From NCBI RefSeq assembly GCF_900215145.1, contig NZ_OBDO01000006.1:124001-188000 (forward strand): a stretch of DNA of 64,000 nt. Direction: 5' to 3'. This DNA is from Geodermatophilus sabuli (lineage in GTDB: Bacteria; Actinomycetota; Actinomycetes; Mycobacteriales; Geodermatophilaceae). Below, piece after piece: positions 17,675 to 26,360 of this stretch. How positions within the stretch are numbered: position 1 is the first letter of the stretch; each line of letters begins with the position of its first letter. The notes under the pieces were generated by a model. It made no database searches, was not told where the DNA came from, and worked only from the letters and a program-made list of their open reading frames with translations. Position numbers and translations under genes: made by a program.

Positions 17675-18685
17675 TCAGCGGGGGAGGATGAGCCCCTCGG
17701 CCAGGGCGCGGGACACCGCGGCCGAGCGCGAACCGACCCGCAGCTTGGCCATGACGTGCTCGACGTGGGCGCGCACGGTCCGGGTGGTCACCGACAGCTG
17801 GTCGGCGATGTCGCTGTTGGAGTCCCCGGTGGTGAGGCTGGTGAGGACCTCCAGCTCGCGGGGCGTGAGGTCGTGCATCCGACCGGCGTCCCGGACGGCG
17901 AGGACGGCGACGCCGTCCCGGCAGCGGAAGGCCTGGCAGGCGTACCAGCCGCCGTCGCGGGGCCACAGGAACGAGGCGGTCCACCGGCCCCGGGGCAGCA
18001 CGCGTGCGACGATCTCCGGGACGGGGAGGGCCAGCACGGGGGAGTCGGTCCCCCCGGGCACGTGCAGCGGGACGACGGTCCCGTCGGGCCGGACGGCCAC
18101 CGACGTGGCGTCGGCCTCGAGGGTCGTGGCCAGGACCCGTGCCGACTGCAGCGGGTCGACCATGTTCGCCAGCGCCAGGGACAGCCGCCCGACCACCGCG
18201 CACGCCTCATCAGACGGGGACTCCTCGCTGGACCCGGAGAGCATGAGGAAGCCGGTGTGCCGGCCGTCCGGCGTGTGGAGGGCGCTCACCATGCCCTCGT
18301 AGAGCCCCTGGGCGCGGCCGTACTCGGCGATCCCCCGGACGGTCATCGGGTCGACCGGCAGGTCCCGCTCCCGCAGCGGCCACCCTGTGCGCGGCATGCC
18401 GAAGGGCTCGATGAGCTCGGCCTGCCACTCGGGGCTGAGCAGGTACTCGACGAAGGCGTCGTCGTAGCCCCGAGACACGATCGGTGTCCGGGAGCCCGAC
18501 GGCGTGGTGGTCGAACTGGTCACGATGCCGGCGTCGAAGGGGAAGACCCGCCGGAGCTGGTCGAGCACCTCCTCCATGCGCTCCTCGACCGAGGTGCTGG
18601 AGGTGACGATCCCCGCGACCTGCGAGACGACCTCGACGGCCTCACTGCTGAGCGGGATGCCCTGCCAGGGCGGCATGCCGGCCAT
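17675..18685 (-). CDS. LuxR-type regulator with N-terminal GAF-like sensor domain
   Basis: 336 residues from ATG 18685, chosen because GGGAGGT lies just upstream; an earlier in-frame ATG at 18727 has no such site. The C-terminus is a LuxR helix-turn-helix: LTPRELEVLTSLTTGDSNSD, then IADQLSVTTRTVRAHVEHVM and KLRVGSRSAAVSRAL. Residues about 20-230 resemble a GAF-like ligand domain (DQLRRVFPFDAGIVTSS, LSLALANMV). It has no receiver domain, so it probably binds a small ligand. It sits between the operon at 12.6-17.5 kb and the Rieske gene, near three copies of a common motif, and is the best candidate for controlling them. Confidence 0.8.
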   Translation of the reverse strand: MAGMPPWQGIPLSSEAVEVVSQVAGIVTSSTSVEERMEEVLDQLRRVFPFDAGIVTSSTTTPSGSRTPIVSRGYDDAFVEYLLSPEWQAELIEPFGMPRTGWPLRERDLPVDPMTVRGIAEYGRAQGLYEGMVSALHTPDGRHTGFLMLSGSSEESPSDEACAVVGRLSLALANMVDPLQSARVLATTLEADATSVAVRPDGTVVPLHVPGGTDSPVLALPVPEIVARVLPRGRWTASFLWPRDGGWYACQAFRCRDGVAVLAVRDAGRMHDLTPRELEVLTSLTTGDSNSDIADQLSVTTRTVRAHVEHVMAKLRVGSRSAAVSRALAEGLILPR

Positions 18686-18833
18686 GAGCGACCTCCCGTC
18701 GGATGGGTGAGCACCGGGCGACCGCATGGTGCTCTTCTTTCGACCCGAGGTACAGGAATTCGACTGGAATTCACGTGCCGGTGAGGCGATCCGTACCGAC
18801 CCAGCCGCGCGGGGTGGGCCCCGGCACGACGCA

Positions 18834-18880
18834 GGCCCGCCGCGTCCCCCGAGCTCGGGGCTCGGGGGACGCGGCGGGCC
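18834..18880 (-). terminator. Perfect 20-bp hairpin terminator after the Rieske gene
   Basis: Arms 18834-18853 and 18861-18880 are perfectly complementary (GGCCCGCCGCGTCC... paired with ...GGACGCGGCGGGCC) around a 7-nt loop CTCGGGG. It begins 18 nt after the stop of the Rieske gene, so it separates that transcript from the LuxR gene. It can work in both directions. Confidence 0.75.
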
Positions 18881-18898
18881 GCGGGGCGGTCGCGCCGG

Positions 18899-20125
18899 TC
18901 AGTCGACCAGCTTCTTGGCCAGGTACCGCTGGAAGGTCTGGACGGCCACCTCCAGGTGCGACAGCGGACCGCCGTCGACGTTGGTCCGGGTGGTCAGCGC
19001 GATTTGGACGTCCGCCTGGGCCTTGGCGTCCTCACCATTGACGCTGGTGAGCCACTCCCGGTACTCCGCGACCTTCTCCGTCAGCTCCGGGTCCGACAGG
19101 GCGGACTCGTGGACCAGGATGTCCAGTTCCGCGTAGTGCGACGTCGGGCCGGTCGGCAGGAAGGTGATGGTCAGCGTGGCGTCCGGGCCGGGGACGAGGA
19201 TGAAGCCCGGATAGAGCCCGGCCACGGTGACGAACGACCGCTCGTAGGCCGTCAGGTTCGGCGCCCCGGGCAGTAGCAGCGGCTGGAGGTGGTGGCCGTC
19301 CTCCTGCCCGCCGGCCGCCTCCGGGGAGACGAACATCCGGGCGAAGAAGAAGTCGCTGCTCGCGACCTCGTCGAAGTCGACCATGTGGGCCGGCCACATC
19401 GCCTCGAGCGAGTTCAGGTGCGTGCCGATGTGGTGGTAGGCCTCCCGGCCGTTCTCCATCCCGATCTTCCAGTTGGCCTCCACCTCACCCCAGATGATGC
19501 GGTCGGCCAGCCGCCACTCGCTGATGTCGTAGTTGCCCAGGCGCGGCTCGATCTGGTCGGTCAGGTCGCTCAGCGGGGCGGGATCGGCGTCCAGGTTGAC
19601 GAAGACGAAGCCCTGCCAGACGGCGGTCGTGAAGGTCGGCAGCGCGATGTCGTCCTTCGTCCGCTGATACAGGTTGCTCTTGTTCATGTGGGCCGCGCCC
19701 TGCAGCTTGCCGTCCAGCCCGTAGGTCCACTTGTGGTAGGGGCAGGCGAAGGTCTCCGCGTTGCCCTTCTGCCCCTCGCACTCGGCGAGGACGTCCATGA
19801 ACCGGTGCTGGCACACCCGGGACAGCGCCCGGATCTCACCGTCGGCGCCGCGGGTGATCAGGATCGGCTCGCCGGCGATGTCGCGCTTGATGAAGTCACC
19901 GGGCTGGGCCAGCTCCTCCACGCGGCCGACGCGGATCCAGGACTGGCGCCAGATCTTCTCGATCTCGAGCTCGTAGAGCGCCTCGTTGGTGTAGAAGGCT
20001 CCGGGCAGGGCGCGGGCCTCCTCGAGGGGACGGGCGGCCCGCTCGGCCAGGACCTCGAGCAGGCCCTCGACCTGCTCGGCCCCACGCATGGGCGCGGCCG
20101 GGGGCGTGGCTTCCGTCAACGACAT
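18899..20125 (-). CDS. Rieske non-heme iron oxygenase, alpha subunit
   Basis: 408 residues. The Rieske cluster ligands are Cys105, His107, Cys128 and His131 (VCQHR...CPYHKW), with a spacer of 20 residues that is slightly longer than usual. The catalytic domain shows ENGREAYHHIGTH, which carries the two iron-binding histidines; an Asp further on would complete the facial triad. The enzyme hydroxylates or N-/O-dealkylates a small molecule using electrons from a reductase, here probably the one at 15949-17052. It is divergent from the alcohol dehydrogenase gene across a 194-nt region with two operator-like motifs and is followed by a strong terminator. Whether it acts on an aromatic ring or an amine cannot be told. 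Confidence 0.9.
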   Translation of the reverse strand: MSLTEATPPAAPMRGAEQVEGLLEVLAERAARPLEEARALPGAFYTNEALYELEIEKIWRQSWIRVGRVEELAQPGDFIKRDIAGEPILITRGADGEIRALSRVCQHRFMDVLAECEGQKGNAETFACPYHKWTYGLDGKLQGAAHMNKSNLYQRTKDDIALPTFTTAVWQGFVFVNLDADPAPLSDLTDQIEPRLGNYDISEWRLADRIIWGEVEANWKIGMENGREAYHHIGTHLNSLEAMWPAHMVDFDEVASSDFFFARMFVSPEAAGGQEDGHHLQPLLLPGAPNLTAYERSFVTVAGLYPGFILVPGPDATLTITFLPTGPTSHYAELDILVHESALSDPELTEKVAEYREWLTSVNGEDAKAQADVQIALTTRTNVDGGPLSHLEVAVQTFQRYLAKKLVD

Positions 20126-20192
20126 GGTGGGACCTCCGCGTGGGTGTGAAGCTCGTCACCCCGAATGCTGGGCGGTCGGTGGTGCGCGGTCC

Positions 20193-20261
20193 ATTGGCGC
20201 AAAGGCCAGTCTTTCCAGGCCGGGCGGCCGCGGAGGCCGCAGCCATGGCCTTTCGGCCAAT
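20193..20261. promoter_or_regulatory. Shared operator-like motif, sites 2 and 3 (inverted pair)
   Basis: ATTGGCGCAAAGGCC (20193-20207) and, on the other strand, ATTGGCCGAAAGGCC (read from 20261 to 20247) face each other in the divergent Rieske/dehydrogenase promoter region. They differ at two of fifteen positions, and both match site 1 at 17606. A dimeric regulator acting on both genes is the simplest reading. Confidence 0.55.
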
Positions 20262-20319
20262 TGCGACGAGCGGCGCTGATGAGGACGGTGAGGCCCCTGT
20301 CACATCCCAGGAGGAAGCA

Positions 20320-21357
20320 ATGAAGGCCGTCCGGCTCCACGAGTACCACACCATGCCCCGGCTCGACGACGTCCCGCAGCCGGACCTGCAGGGGCCGAAC
20401 GACGTCATCGTCCGGATCGGTGGCGCCGGGGTGTGCCGCACCGACCTGCATGTGCGCGACGGTTGGTTCGAGCAGGTCATGGGCCCCGAACTGCCCTTCG
20501 CCCTAGGGCACGAGAACGCCGGCTGGGTCCAGGCCGTCGGGGAATCGGTCACCAGCGTGGAGGTCGGTGACACCGTCATCTGCCACCCGCTGGCCACCTG
20601 CGGCGTCTGCGCCGGCTGCCGGCGCGGTGAGGACATGTACTGCGTGGCCGGCATGTTCACCGGCGTCAACGCCGACGGCGGCTACGCCGAGTACATGCGG
20701 ACGTCGGAGCGGGCGCTGGTCGTGCTGCCGCAGGAGATCGATCCGATCGACGTGGCCCCCTACGCGGACGCCGGGCTGACCGCCTACCGCGCGGTCCGCA
20801 AGGCCTCGAAGATCCTCCAGCCGGGGCAGACGGTCGTCGTGCTCGGCGCGGGTGGCGGCCTCGGGCACATCGGCGTCCAGTTGCTGAACGAGATGACGCC
20901 GGCCCGGGTCGTCGCCGTCGACAAGAGCGAGCTCGGCCGTGACCTGGCCGCCAAGGTGGGCGCCGAGGCCGTCTTCGGCGTCGAGGACGCCGCGGCGGGG
21001 GTCGCGGAGCTCACCGGCGGAGCCGGCGCGAACGTGGTCCTCGACTTCGTGGTCGAGGGCGACACCCCTCAGCAGGCCGTCTCGATGCTGGGCCAAGGCG
21101 GCACGTACTCGATCGTCGGCTACGGCGCCCAGCTGGGCCTGGCGTCGATGGAACTGATCCTCAAGGAGGCGACCGTCGTCAGCACCATGGTCGGCAACTA
21201 CGCCGACCTCTCCGAGCTGATGGCCCTGGTGGTCCGCGACCGGGTGAAGCTCGAGACCAAGCGCTACGCCCTGGAGGACGCCGTCTCGGCCCTCGACGAC
21301 CTGGACAGCGGCCGGGTCCGCGGCCGCGCCGTCCTCACGCCGAACGCCGCTTCCTGA
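20320..21357 (+). CDS. Zinc-dependent medium-chain alcohol dehydrogenase
   Basis: 345 residues; ATG 20320 follows CAGGAGGAAG. The catalytic zinc ligands are Cys39 (GVCRTDLH) and His64-Glu65 (ALGHENAG); the structural zinc lobe has Cys94, Cys97, Cys100 and Cys108. The Rossmann motif is VVVLGAGGGLGHIGVQ. It oxidises an alcohol or reduces an aldehyde with NAD(P). Divergent from the Rieske gene, it may take the hydroxylated product on to an aldehyde. A hairpin 22 nt after the stop probably ends the transcript. Confidence 0.9.
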   Translation: MKAVRLHEYHTMPRLDDVPQPDLQGPNDVIVRIGGAGVCRTDLHVRDGWFEQVMGPELPFALGHENAGWVQAVGESVTSVEVGDTVICHPLATCGVCAGCRRGEDMYCVAGMFTGVNADGGYAEYMRTSERALVVLPQEIDPIDVAPYADAGLTAYRAVRKASKILQPGQTVVVLGAGGGLGHIGVQLLNEMTPARVVAVDKSELGRDLAAKVGAEAVFGVEDAAAGVAELTGGAGANVVLDFVVEGDTPQQAVSMLGQGGTYSIVGYGAQLGLASMELILKEATVVSTMVGNYADLSELMALVVRDRVKLETKRYALEDAVSALDDLDSGRVRGRAVLTPNAAS

Positions 21358-21379
21358 CCCGCTCTCCGAGCGCGCCACT

Positions 21380-21408
21380 CCGTGGCCGGCCCGAGGGGCC
21401 GGCCACGG
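21380..21408 (+). terminator. 13-bp hairpin after the alcohol dehydrogenase
   Basis: CCGTGGCCGGCCC and GGGCCGGCCACGG form a perfect stem with a 3-nt loop. It lies 23 nt after the dehydrogenase stop and before the ligase promoter region. Confidence 0.65.
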
Positions 21409-21461
21409 CTGTGGCATGCCCGGGGACCGGTCGTGGGGGCGCTCCGGCGACCGCGCTGTAC

Positions 21462-21524
21462 CGATCGAAACTCCGCAACTGATACAGCCTTAGCTGTTGA
21501 CATTCGATCGTAACCTGCGAAGCT
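21462..21524 (+). promoter_or_regulatory. Promoter/operator region of the first glutamyl-ligase operon
   Basis: Two similar direct elements, CGATCGAAACTCCGCAACT (21462-21480) and CGATCGTAACCTGCGAAGCT (21505-21524), flank a consensus -35-like TTGACA (21497-21502). No clear -10 sits at the usual distance. The spacing of about four helical turns suggests a regulator site, with the Lrp- or LacI-type proteins encoded downstream as candidates. Confidence 0.4.
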
Positions 21525-21552
21525 GCTACGAAATCCGATCAAGGAGTGACTC

Positions 21553-22899
21553 ATGACACAAGCGCAGGAGCTGCGCGACCAGCTGATGGAGCAGGGCGTC
21601 GAGTACGTCTTCGGCTGGTACACCGACATCCACGGCGTGCCCAAGAGCAAGTGCGTGCCGGTCCAGTCGCTGCCCTCGATGGCCAAGGGCTCGGAGCTCT
21701 ACACCGTCGGGGCGCTGGAGGGCATGGGCGACCTCGGCCCGCACGAGGACGAGTGCGCGGGCCTGCCCGACCTGGACCGGCTCGTCGTCCTCCCCTGGGA
21801 CAAGCGCTTCGCCCTGGTACCCACCCGGCTGCACCTGGACGGCGTGCCCTACGAGCAGGACGCGCGCAACGCGCTGGTCCGTCAGGTGGACGCCGCCGCA
21901 GCCGCCGGGTTCACCGCCAACGTCGGCATCGAGCCGGAGTTCTACGTCGTGCGGGAGACCGCCGACGGCTGGGAGCCGCTGGTGGCCAGCGACCGGGCGC
22001 ACGCCAAGACGCGCGGTTACGACCTGGAGGCCACGGTCCTGGCCGAGCCGTTCCTGGGCCCGATGGTCCAGCACATGAACGGCCTCGGCTGGGGCGTCTA
22101 CTCCTTCGACCACGAGGGCGGCGACGGCCAGTACGAGTTCAACTTCGACTACACCGACGCGCTGACCATGGCCGACCAGATGGTGCTGTTCCGGTTGATG
22201 GCCAAGCACGTCGCGCGCGAGAACGGCTGCATCGCCACCTTCATGCCCAAGCCGTTCCAGGACGACTTCGGCTCGGCGGCGCACATCAACATCAGCCTCG
22301 CCGACGTCGACACCGGCGAGAACGTCTTCGCCGCCGGCGACGGCACCCGGGCCTACAGCGACCTCTCCCGCCACTTCGTGGCCGGGGTGCTGGCCCACGC
22401 CGGCGCGATCAACGCGGTCATCTGCCCGACGGTGAACTCCTACAAGCGCTTCACCAGCAAGGGCTACATGGACGAGATCTCCTGGGCGCCGGTCCACCGG
22501 GGCTGGGGCGAGAACAACCGCACCCTGATGTGCCGCATGCCGGTCAACCGGCACTGCCTGGAGGTCCGCACCGCCGACAGCGCGGTGAACTACCACCTGG
22601 GCATCGCGATGGTCCTGGCCGCCGGGCTCGACGGCATCAAGCGGCAGCTCGACGCCGGTGAGCCGCTCAACCGCGACACCTACAAGCTGAGCGAGGAGGA
22701 GCTGGCGCAGTACGGCGACCTCGCCCTGCCGGCCACCCTCGACGAGGCGCTGGACGAGTTCGAGACCGACGACGTCGCCAAGGACGTGTTCGGCCCCGCC
22801 TTCCACGCCACGTACCTGGCCTACAAGCGGCAGGAGGCGCACGAGTACCGGTCGGTCGTCACCGACTGGGAGACGCGCACCTACCTGCAGCGGATCTGA
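21553..22899 (+). CDS. Glutamine-synthetase-like (GlnT/PuuA-type) glutamate-amine ligase
   Basis: 448 residues; ATG preceded by AAGGAG. The glutamine synthetase fold is shown by GIEPEFYVV, SFDHEGGDGQYEFNFDY, HINISLADV, CPTVNSYKRF and NNRTLMCRMP. It lacks the regulatory adenylylation region of GlnA. Relatives that make gamma-glutamyl amides (PuuA, IpuC, AtdA1/TdnQ, GmaS) activate amines for catabolism with ATP and glutamate. A DUF1116 gene starts 8 nt after its stop and a permease gene follows, so it is catabolic rather than ammonia-assimilating. A second ligase of the same family is at 30304-31662. Confidence 0.85.
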   Translation: MTQAQELRDQLMEQGVEYVFGWYTDIHGVPKSKCVPVQSLPSMAKGSELYTVGALEGMGDLGPHEDECAGLPDLDRLVVLPWDKRFALVPTRLHLDGVPYEQDARNALVRQVDAAAAAGFTANVGIEPEFYVVRETADGWEPLVASDRAHAKTRGYDLEATVLAEPFLGPMVQHMNGLGWGVYSFDHEGGDGQYEFNFDYTDALTMADQMVLFRLMAKHVARENGCIATFMPKPFQDDFGSAAHINISLADVDTGENVFAAGDGTRAYSDLSRHFVAGVLAHAGAINAVICPTVNSYKRFTSKGYMDEISWAPVHRGWGENNRTLMCRMPVNRHCLEVRTADSAVNYHLGIAMVLAAGLDGIKRQLDAGEPLNRDTYKLSEEELAQYGDLALPATLDEALDEFETDDVAKDVFGPAFHATYLAYKRQEAHEYRSVVTDWETRTYLQRI

Positions 22900-22907
22900 G
22901 GCCGCGG

Positions 22908-24206
22908 ATGAGCATCGACTCGCAGACCGCTGCCCTGGACCTGCCCGCCGACGTCGAGGACCGCCGCCGCGCCGCCAACGCGGAGACGCTGTCCCGGCTG
23001 ACCGGTGCGGAGCCGGTCCTGGTGGACGTCGCACCCGCCGGGGAGGTCGTGCCGGGCATGACGGCCTCGACGATCCTGACCTCGGGCGCCCCCCTGGAGT
23101 GGCACGAGTACACCGGCGGTCAGCGCCGCGCGGTCCTCTACGCCACCGTCTACGAGGGGCTCGCCGGTGATCCGGCCGACGCGGAGGAGGCCATCGCCGC
23201 CGGCCGGGTCCGGGTGCGCAGCACGCAGCAGCACGCCTGCATCGGCTCGGTCGCCGGCATCTACACCGCCTCGATGCCGGTGCTCGTCGTCCGCGACGAG
23301 ACCCACGGGAACACCGCCTTCTGCAACCTCTACGAGGGGGAGAGCCGGCACCGGCTCAACTACGGGTCCTACAGCGAGGAGGTCGTCCGCGGTCTGCGGT
23401 GGCTGGAGCAGGTGATGGGTCCGCTGCTGGCCGAGTGCCTGCGCCGCACGGGCCCGATCCGGCTCAAGCCGCTCATGGCCCGGGCACTGCGCCTGGGCGA
23501 CGAGTTGCACAGCCGCAACACCGCCGCCACGCTCCTGCTCACCCGGGAGCTGACCCCGGCGTTCCTCGACCTGGAGTCGACGGAGCACGCGGCGGCCGCC
23601 CGTGCGGTCTTCGAGTTCCTCGGCCGCAACGAGTACGCCTTCCTCCGGGTCGGCATGGCGGCGGCCAAGGCCACCGCTGACGCCGCACACGGCATCCCGT
23701 ACAGCAGCGTGCTCACCGGCATGGCGCTGAACTGCCGCGACTTCGGCATCCGGGTCAGCGGGCTGGAGGACGAGTGGTTCCGCGGGGCGCACCCGCGCCT
23801 CGAGGGCCGGTTCTTCGACGGGTTCACCGCGGCCGACGCCGAGTGGATCGGTGGGGAGAGCTGCGTGACGGAGACGATCGGGCTGGGGGGTTTCGCCCAG
23901 GCCTGCGCGCCCACCCTGCAGGCCTATCAGGGCGGCACCAGCGAGGCGATGCGCGCCAACAACGAGGCGATGTACGCGATCACCGTGGGGGAGCACCCGG
24001 ACTTCCGGCTGCCACCGTTGGACTTCCGCGGCTCCCCGATCGGCATCGACGTCTTCGCGGTCCTGGGAAGCGGGGTCGTCCCGGTCATCGACGGCGGCCT
24101 GGCCGGCAAGGACGGCGGTCAGATCGGCGCCGGCGTCCTGCGCCCGGACCTGGACTGCTTCACCGACGCGGCCGACGCCTACCGACGCCGGTACGTCCCC
24201 GCCTGA
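22908..24206 (+). CDS. DUF1116 (YlbE/AllG-like) protein, first copy
   Basis: 432 residues, 8 nt behind the ligase gene. DUF1116 hallmarks: RAANAETLSRLTGAEPVLVDVAP at the N-terminus, HEYTGGQRRAVLYATVYEGLA, LGDELHSRNTAATLLL and a glycine-rich C-terminal PVIDGGLAGKDGGQIGAG. The E. coli member YlbE/AllG acts with AllF and AllH as oxamate carbamoyltransferase. No FdrA/AllF or YlbF/AllH gene is in this window, so the protein has different partners here, most simply the adjacent ligase. Cytosolic; no membrane segment. Its 415-residue paralogue at 31721-32968 has the same kind of neighbour. Confidence 0.8.
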   Translation: MSIDSQTAALDLPADVEDRRRAANAETLSRLTGAEPVLVDVAPAGEVVPGMTASTILTSGAPLEWHEYTGGQRRAVLYATVYEGLAGDPADAEEAIAAGRVRVRSTQQHACIGSVAGIYTASMPVLVVRDETHGNTAFCNLYEGESRHRLNYGSYSEEVVRGLRWLEQVMGPLLAECLRRTGPIRLKPLMARALRLGDELHSRNTAATLLLTRELTPAFLDLESTEHAAAARAVFEFLGRNEYAFLRVGMAAAKATADAAHGIPYSSVLTGMALNCRDFGIRVSGLEDEWFRGAHPRLEGRFFDGFTAADAEWIGGESCVTETIGLGGFAQACAPTLQAYQGGTSEAMRANNEAMYAITVGEHPDFRLPPLDFRGSPIGIDVFAVLGSGVVPVIDGGLAGKDGGQIGAGVLRPDLDCFTDAADAYRRRYVPA

Positions 24207-24213
24207 CCGAGCC

Positions 24214-24243
24214 GCCCGGGCGGGCTGACCCGCCCACCCGGGC
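24214..24243 (+). terminator. Imperfect GC hairpin after DUF1116 gene
   Basis: GCCCGGG pairs with CCCGGGC, and inner CGGG with CCCG, leaving a small bulge around TGA. It may attenuate transcription into the permease gene. Confidence 0.35.
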
Positions 24244-24297
24244 CGACCATCCGCGCACCGCCCGGCGAGGGCCTGGTCCATTCCCCCCGCCGGGCGC

Positions 24298-25699
24298 GTG
24301 CCGGCAGCACCACGCCCGTCCGCAGCCCCCCGGTCGCATCCGCAGGAGATGCTGGTCGTGGCCGGCTTCGCCCCGCTGGCCTTCCTCATCGGCGGGGTCG
24401 GCGCGCCGGGAGCCCAGTTGGTCGCCGCCCTGGTGCTGCTGCTGTTCGCCGTCGGGTTCACCCGGATGGCGCTGCGGATCCGCAATCCCGGGGCGTTCTA
24501 CTCCTACATCGGGCGCAGCCTGGGCCGGCCGATGGGTGGCGGCGCCGCCGTGCTGGCGCTGTGCGCGTACTCGGTGATCGCGATCGGCCAGCTGGGGGCG
24601 TTCGGGTCGTTCTCGGCCGGCACGGTCAGCCGGCTGACCGGGGTGGACGTGCCCTGGCCGGTCTTCCCGCTGTTCGCGATCGCGATCGTCGCGGTGCTCG
24701 GGCACCGGCGCATCTCACTGTCGGCCAAGGTGCTCGGCATCGCGCTGCTCGCCGAGGTCGCGATCCTGCTCGTCCTCGCCGTCCCGGTCCTCGTCCAGGG
24801 CGGCCCGGAGGGGCTGGACCTCGGCTCGTTCTCCCCGTCAGCGATCTTCGCCGGCGGTGGCACCGGTGCCATGTTCGCCGTCGTGTTCGGCGCCTTCATC
24901 GGTTTCGAGTCCACCGCCATCTACGCGGAGGAGACCCGGGACCCGGCCCGCACGGTGCCCCGGGCGACCTACCTGGCCGTCGGCTTCCTCGGCGTGTTCT
25001 ACACGTTCATGGCGTGGATCGCCGTGGTCGCCTTCGGGGAGTCGGGGATCGTCGCGGCGGCGTCGGAGAACCCGACCGAGTTGTTCTTCATCGCCACCGA
25101 GCAGTACGTGGGCCACGGGGCGACGGTGGTCATGGAGCTCCTGCTGATCACCAGCGCGTTCGCCTCGACGCTCGCGTTCCACAACACGACCTCCCGCTAC
25201 CTGTTCACGCTGGGCCGGGAGGGGCTGCTGCCGGGTCGGGCTGGCGTCGGTGCACCCGCGGCACGGGTCGCCGCACGTCGCCAGCGCGGTCCAGGCGGCG
25301 GCCGCGGTGGTGGTCGTGCTGCTGTTCGCTCTGGCCGGGGCCGATCCCTACCTGGGGCTGTTCCTGCTGATGGTGGGACCGGGCATCCTGGCGGTCATCG
25401 TGCTGCAGGCGCTGTGCGCGGTGGCGATCGTCGTCTACTTCCGGCGGCACGCGGCCGGGCACGGGATGTCGGTCTGGGCGACGCTGGCCGCCCCGCTGGC
25501 CAGCCTCGTCGGCCTGGGGGTCGCCACCTGGTTGGTGGCCATCAACTTCGACCTGCTGAGCGGGCGGACCGACTGGGTCAACGTGCTGTTGCTGGCCTGC
25601 CTCCCGGTCGCCTTCGCGGTCGGCGTGGTGGTCACGACCGTGCTGCGCCGGCGCGACCCGGCCCGTTACCAGGCCTTGACGCAGACGCAGATCTACTGA
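24298..25699 (+). pseudogene. APC-family permease interrupted by one frameshift
   Basis: From GTG 24298 the frame reads a typical APC permease similar to that at 8610 (GAFYSYIGRSLGRPMGG, YAEETRDPARTVPRATY, FHNTTSRYLFTLGREGLLP). At about 25239 one extra G in the run near CGGGTCGGGCTGG shifts the frame. The rest (VHPRHGSPHVASAVQAAA through RRRDPARYQALTQTQIY) continues in the second frame to 25699. All other parts look intact, so this is either a recent inactivation or a base-calling error. The N-terminus is short and may have lost part of the first membrane helix. It follows the ligase/DUF1116 pair and would import their substrate. Confidence 0.75.
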
Positions 25700-25742
25700 C
25701 GGGTCCACCGGTCGGGCGACCGCACGGAACCGGCCGGACTCC

Positions 25743-25748
25743 TAGGCT
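25743..25748 (+). promoter_or_regulatory. -10 element of leaderless promoter for the Lrp-type gene
   Basis: TAGGCT ends 7 nt before the ATG at 25756 and there is no ribosome-binding site, so the transcript probably starts at the start codon. The same TAGGCT arrangement precedes valS at 56500. Confidence 0.4.
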
Positions 25749-25755
25749 CTCGCCC

Positions 25756-26280
25756 ATGCCCCGTCGCAGCTCACCGGCCGAGTCCGACGGCCGCCCCGCG
25801 GACGGCGTCGTGCCCGGCGCCCTGCCCCCGACGGCCATCGACGACACCGATCGCGAGATCCTCCGCGTCCTGCAGGTCGACGGCCGGACCAGCAACACCG
25901 AGATCGCGCGCCGGCTCGGGGTGACCGAGACAACCGTCCGCAAGCGGCTCGCGGCCCTGCTGGAGGCCGACCTCGTGCAGATCGTCGCGGTGCCGACGCC
26001 CCGGCTCGCCGGGCTCACGGTCTCGGCGATCATGGGCATCTCGGTCCAGCTGAACGCGCTGCAGAAGGTCGCCGACGCATTGGTCGAGCGGCCCGAGGTG
26101 CGCTACTGCGGTGTCTCGGCGGGGCGATACGACCTGATCCTGGAGTCGTTCTTCACCGACCACGAGCACGTCGTCCGGTTCTCCACGGACGTGCTCGGCC
26201 GGATGGAGGGGATCACCGACGTCGAGACGTCGCTGATCCTGAAGACCGAGAAGTTCTCCTACGAGTGGGAGATCCCCTGA
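25756..26280 (+). CDS. Lrp/AsnC-family regulator
   Basis: 174 residues from ATG 25756. The N-terminal HTH is DDTDREILRVLQVDGRTSNT, then EIARRLGVTETTVRKRLAAL; the C-terminal RAM-like domain includes GRYDLILESFFTDHEHVVRF and GITDVETSLILKTEK. A ~25-residue Pro/Ser-rich extension precedes the HTH. Lrp-type proteins sense amino acids or small amines. The position behind the ligase/DUF1116/permease genes suggests local control of that operon, but no operator is proven. Confidence 0.85.
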   Translation: MPRRSSPAESDGRPADGVVPGALPPTAIDDTDREILRVLQVDGRTSNTEIARRLGVTETTVRKRLAALLEADLVQIVAVPTPRLAGLTVSAIMGISVQLNALQKVADALVERPEVRYCGVSAGRYDLILESFFTDHEHVVRFSTDVLGRMEGITDVETSLILKTEKFSYEWEIP

Positions 26281-26360
26281 GCCGGTGGACGGCGTGTCCT
26301 CGGTGGGCAGAACAGTAAGCTCGCCGCCAGTGGGCTTGGCCCCGGACAGATGGGGGCGGC

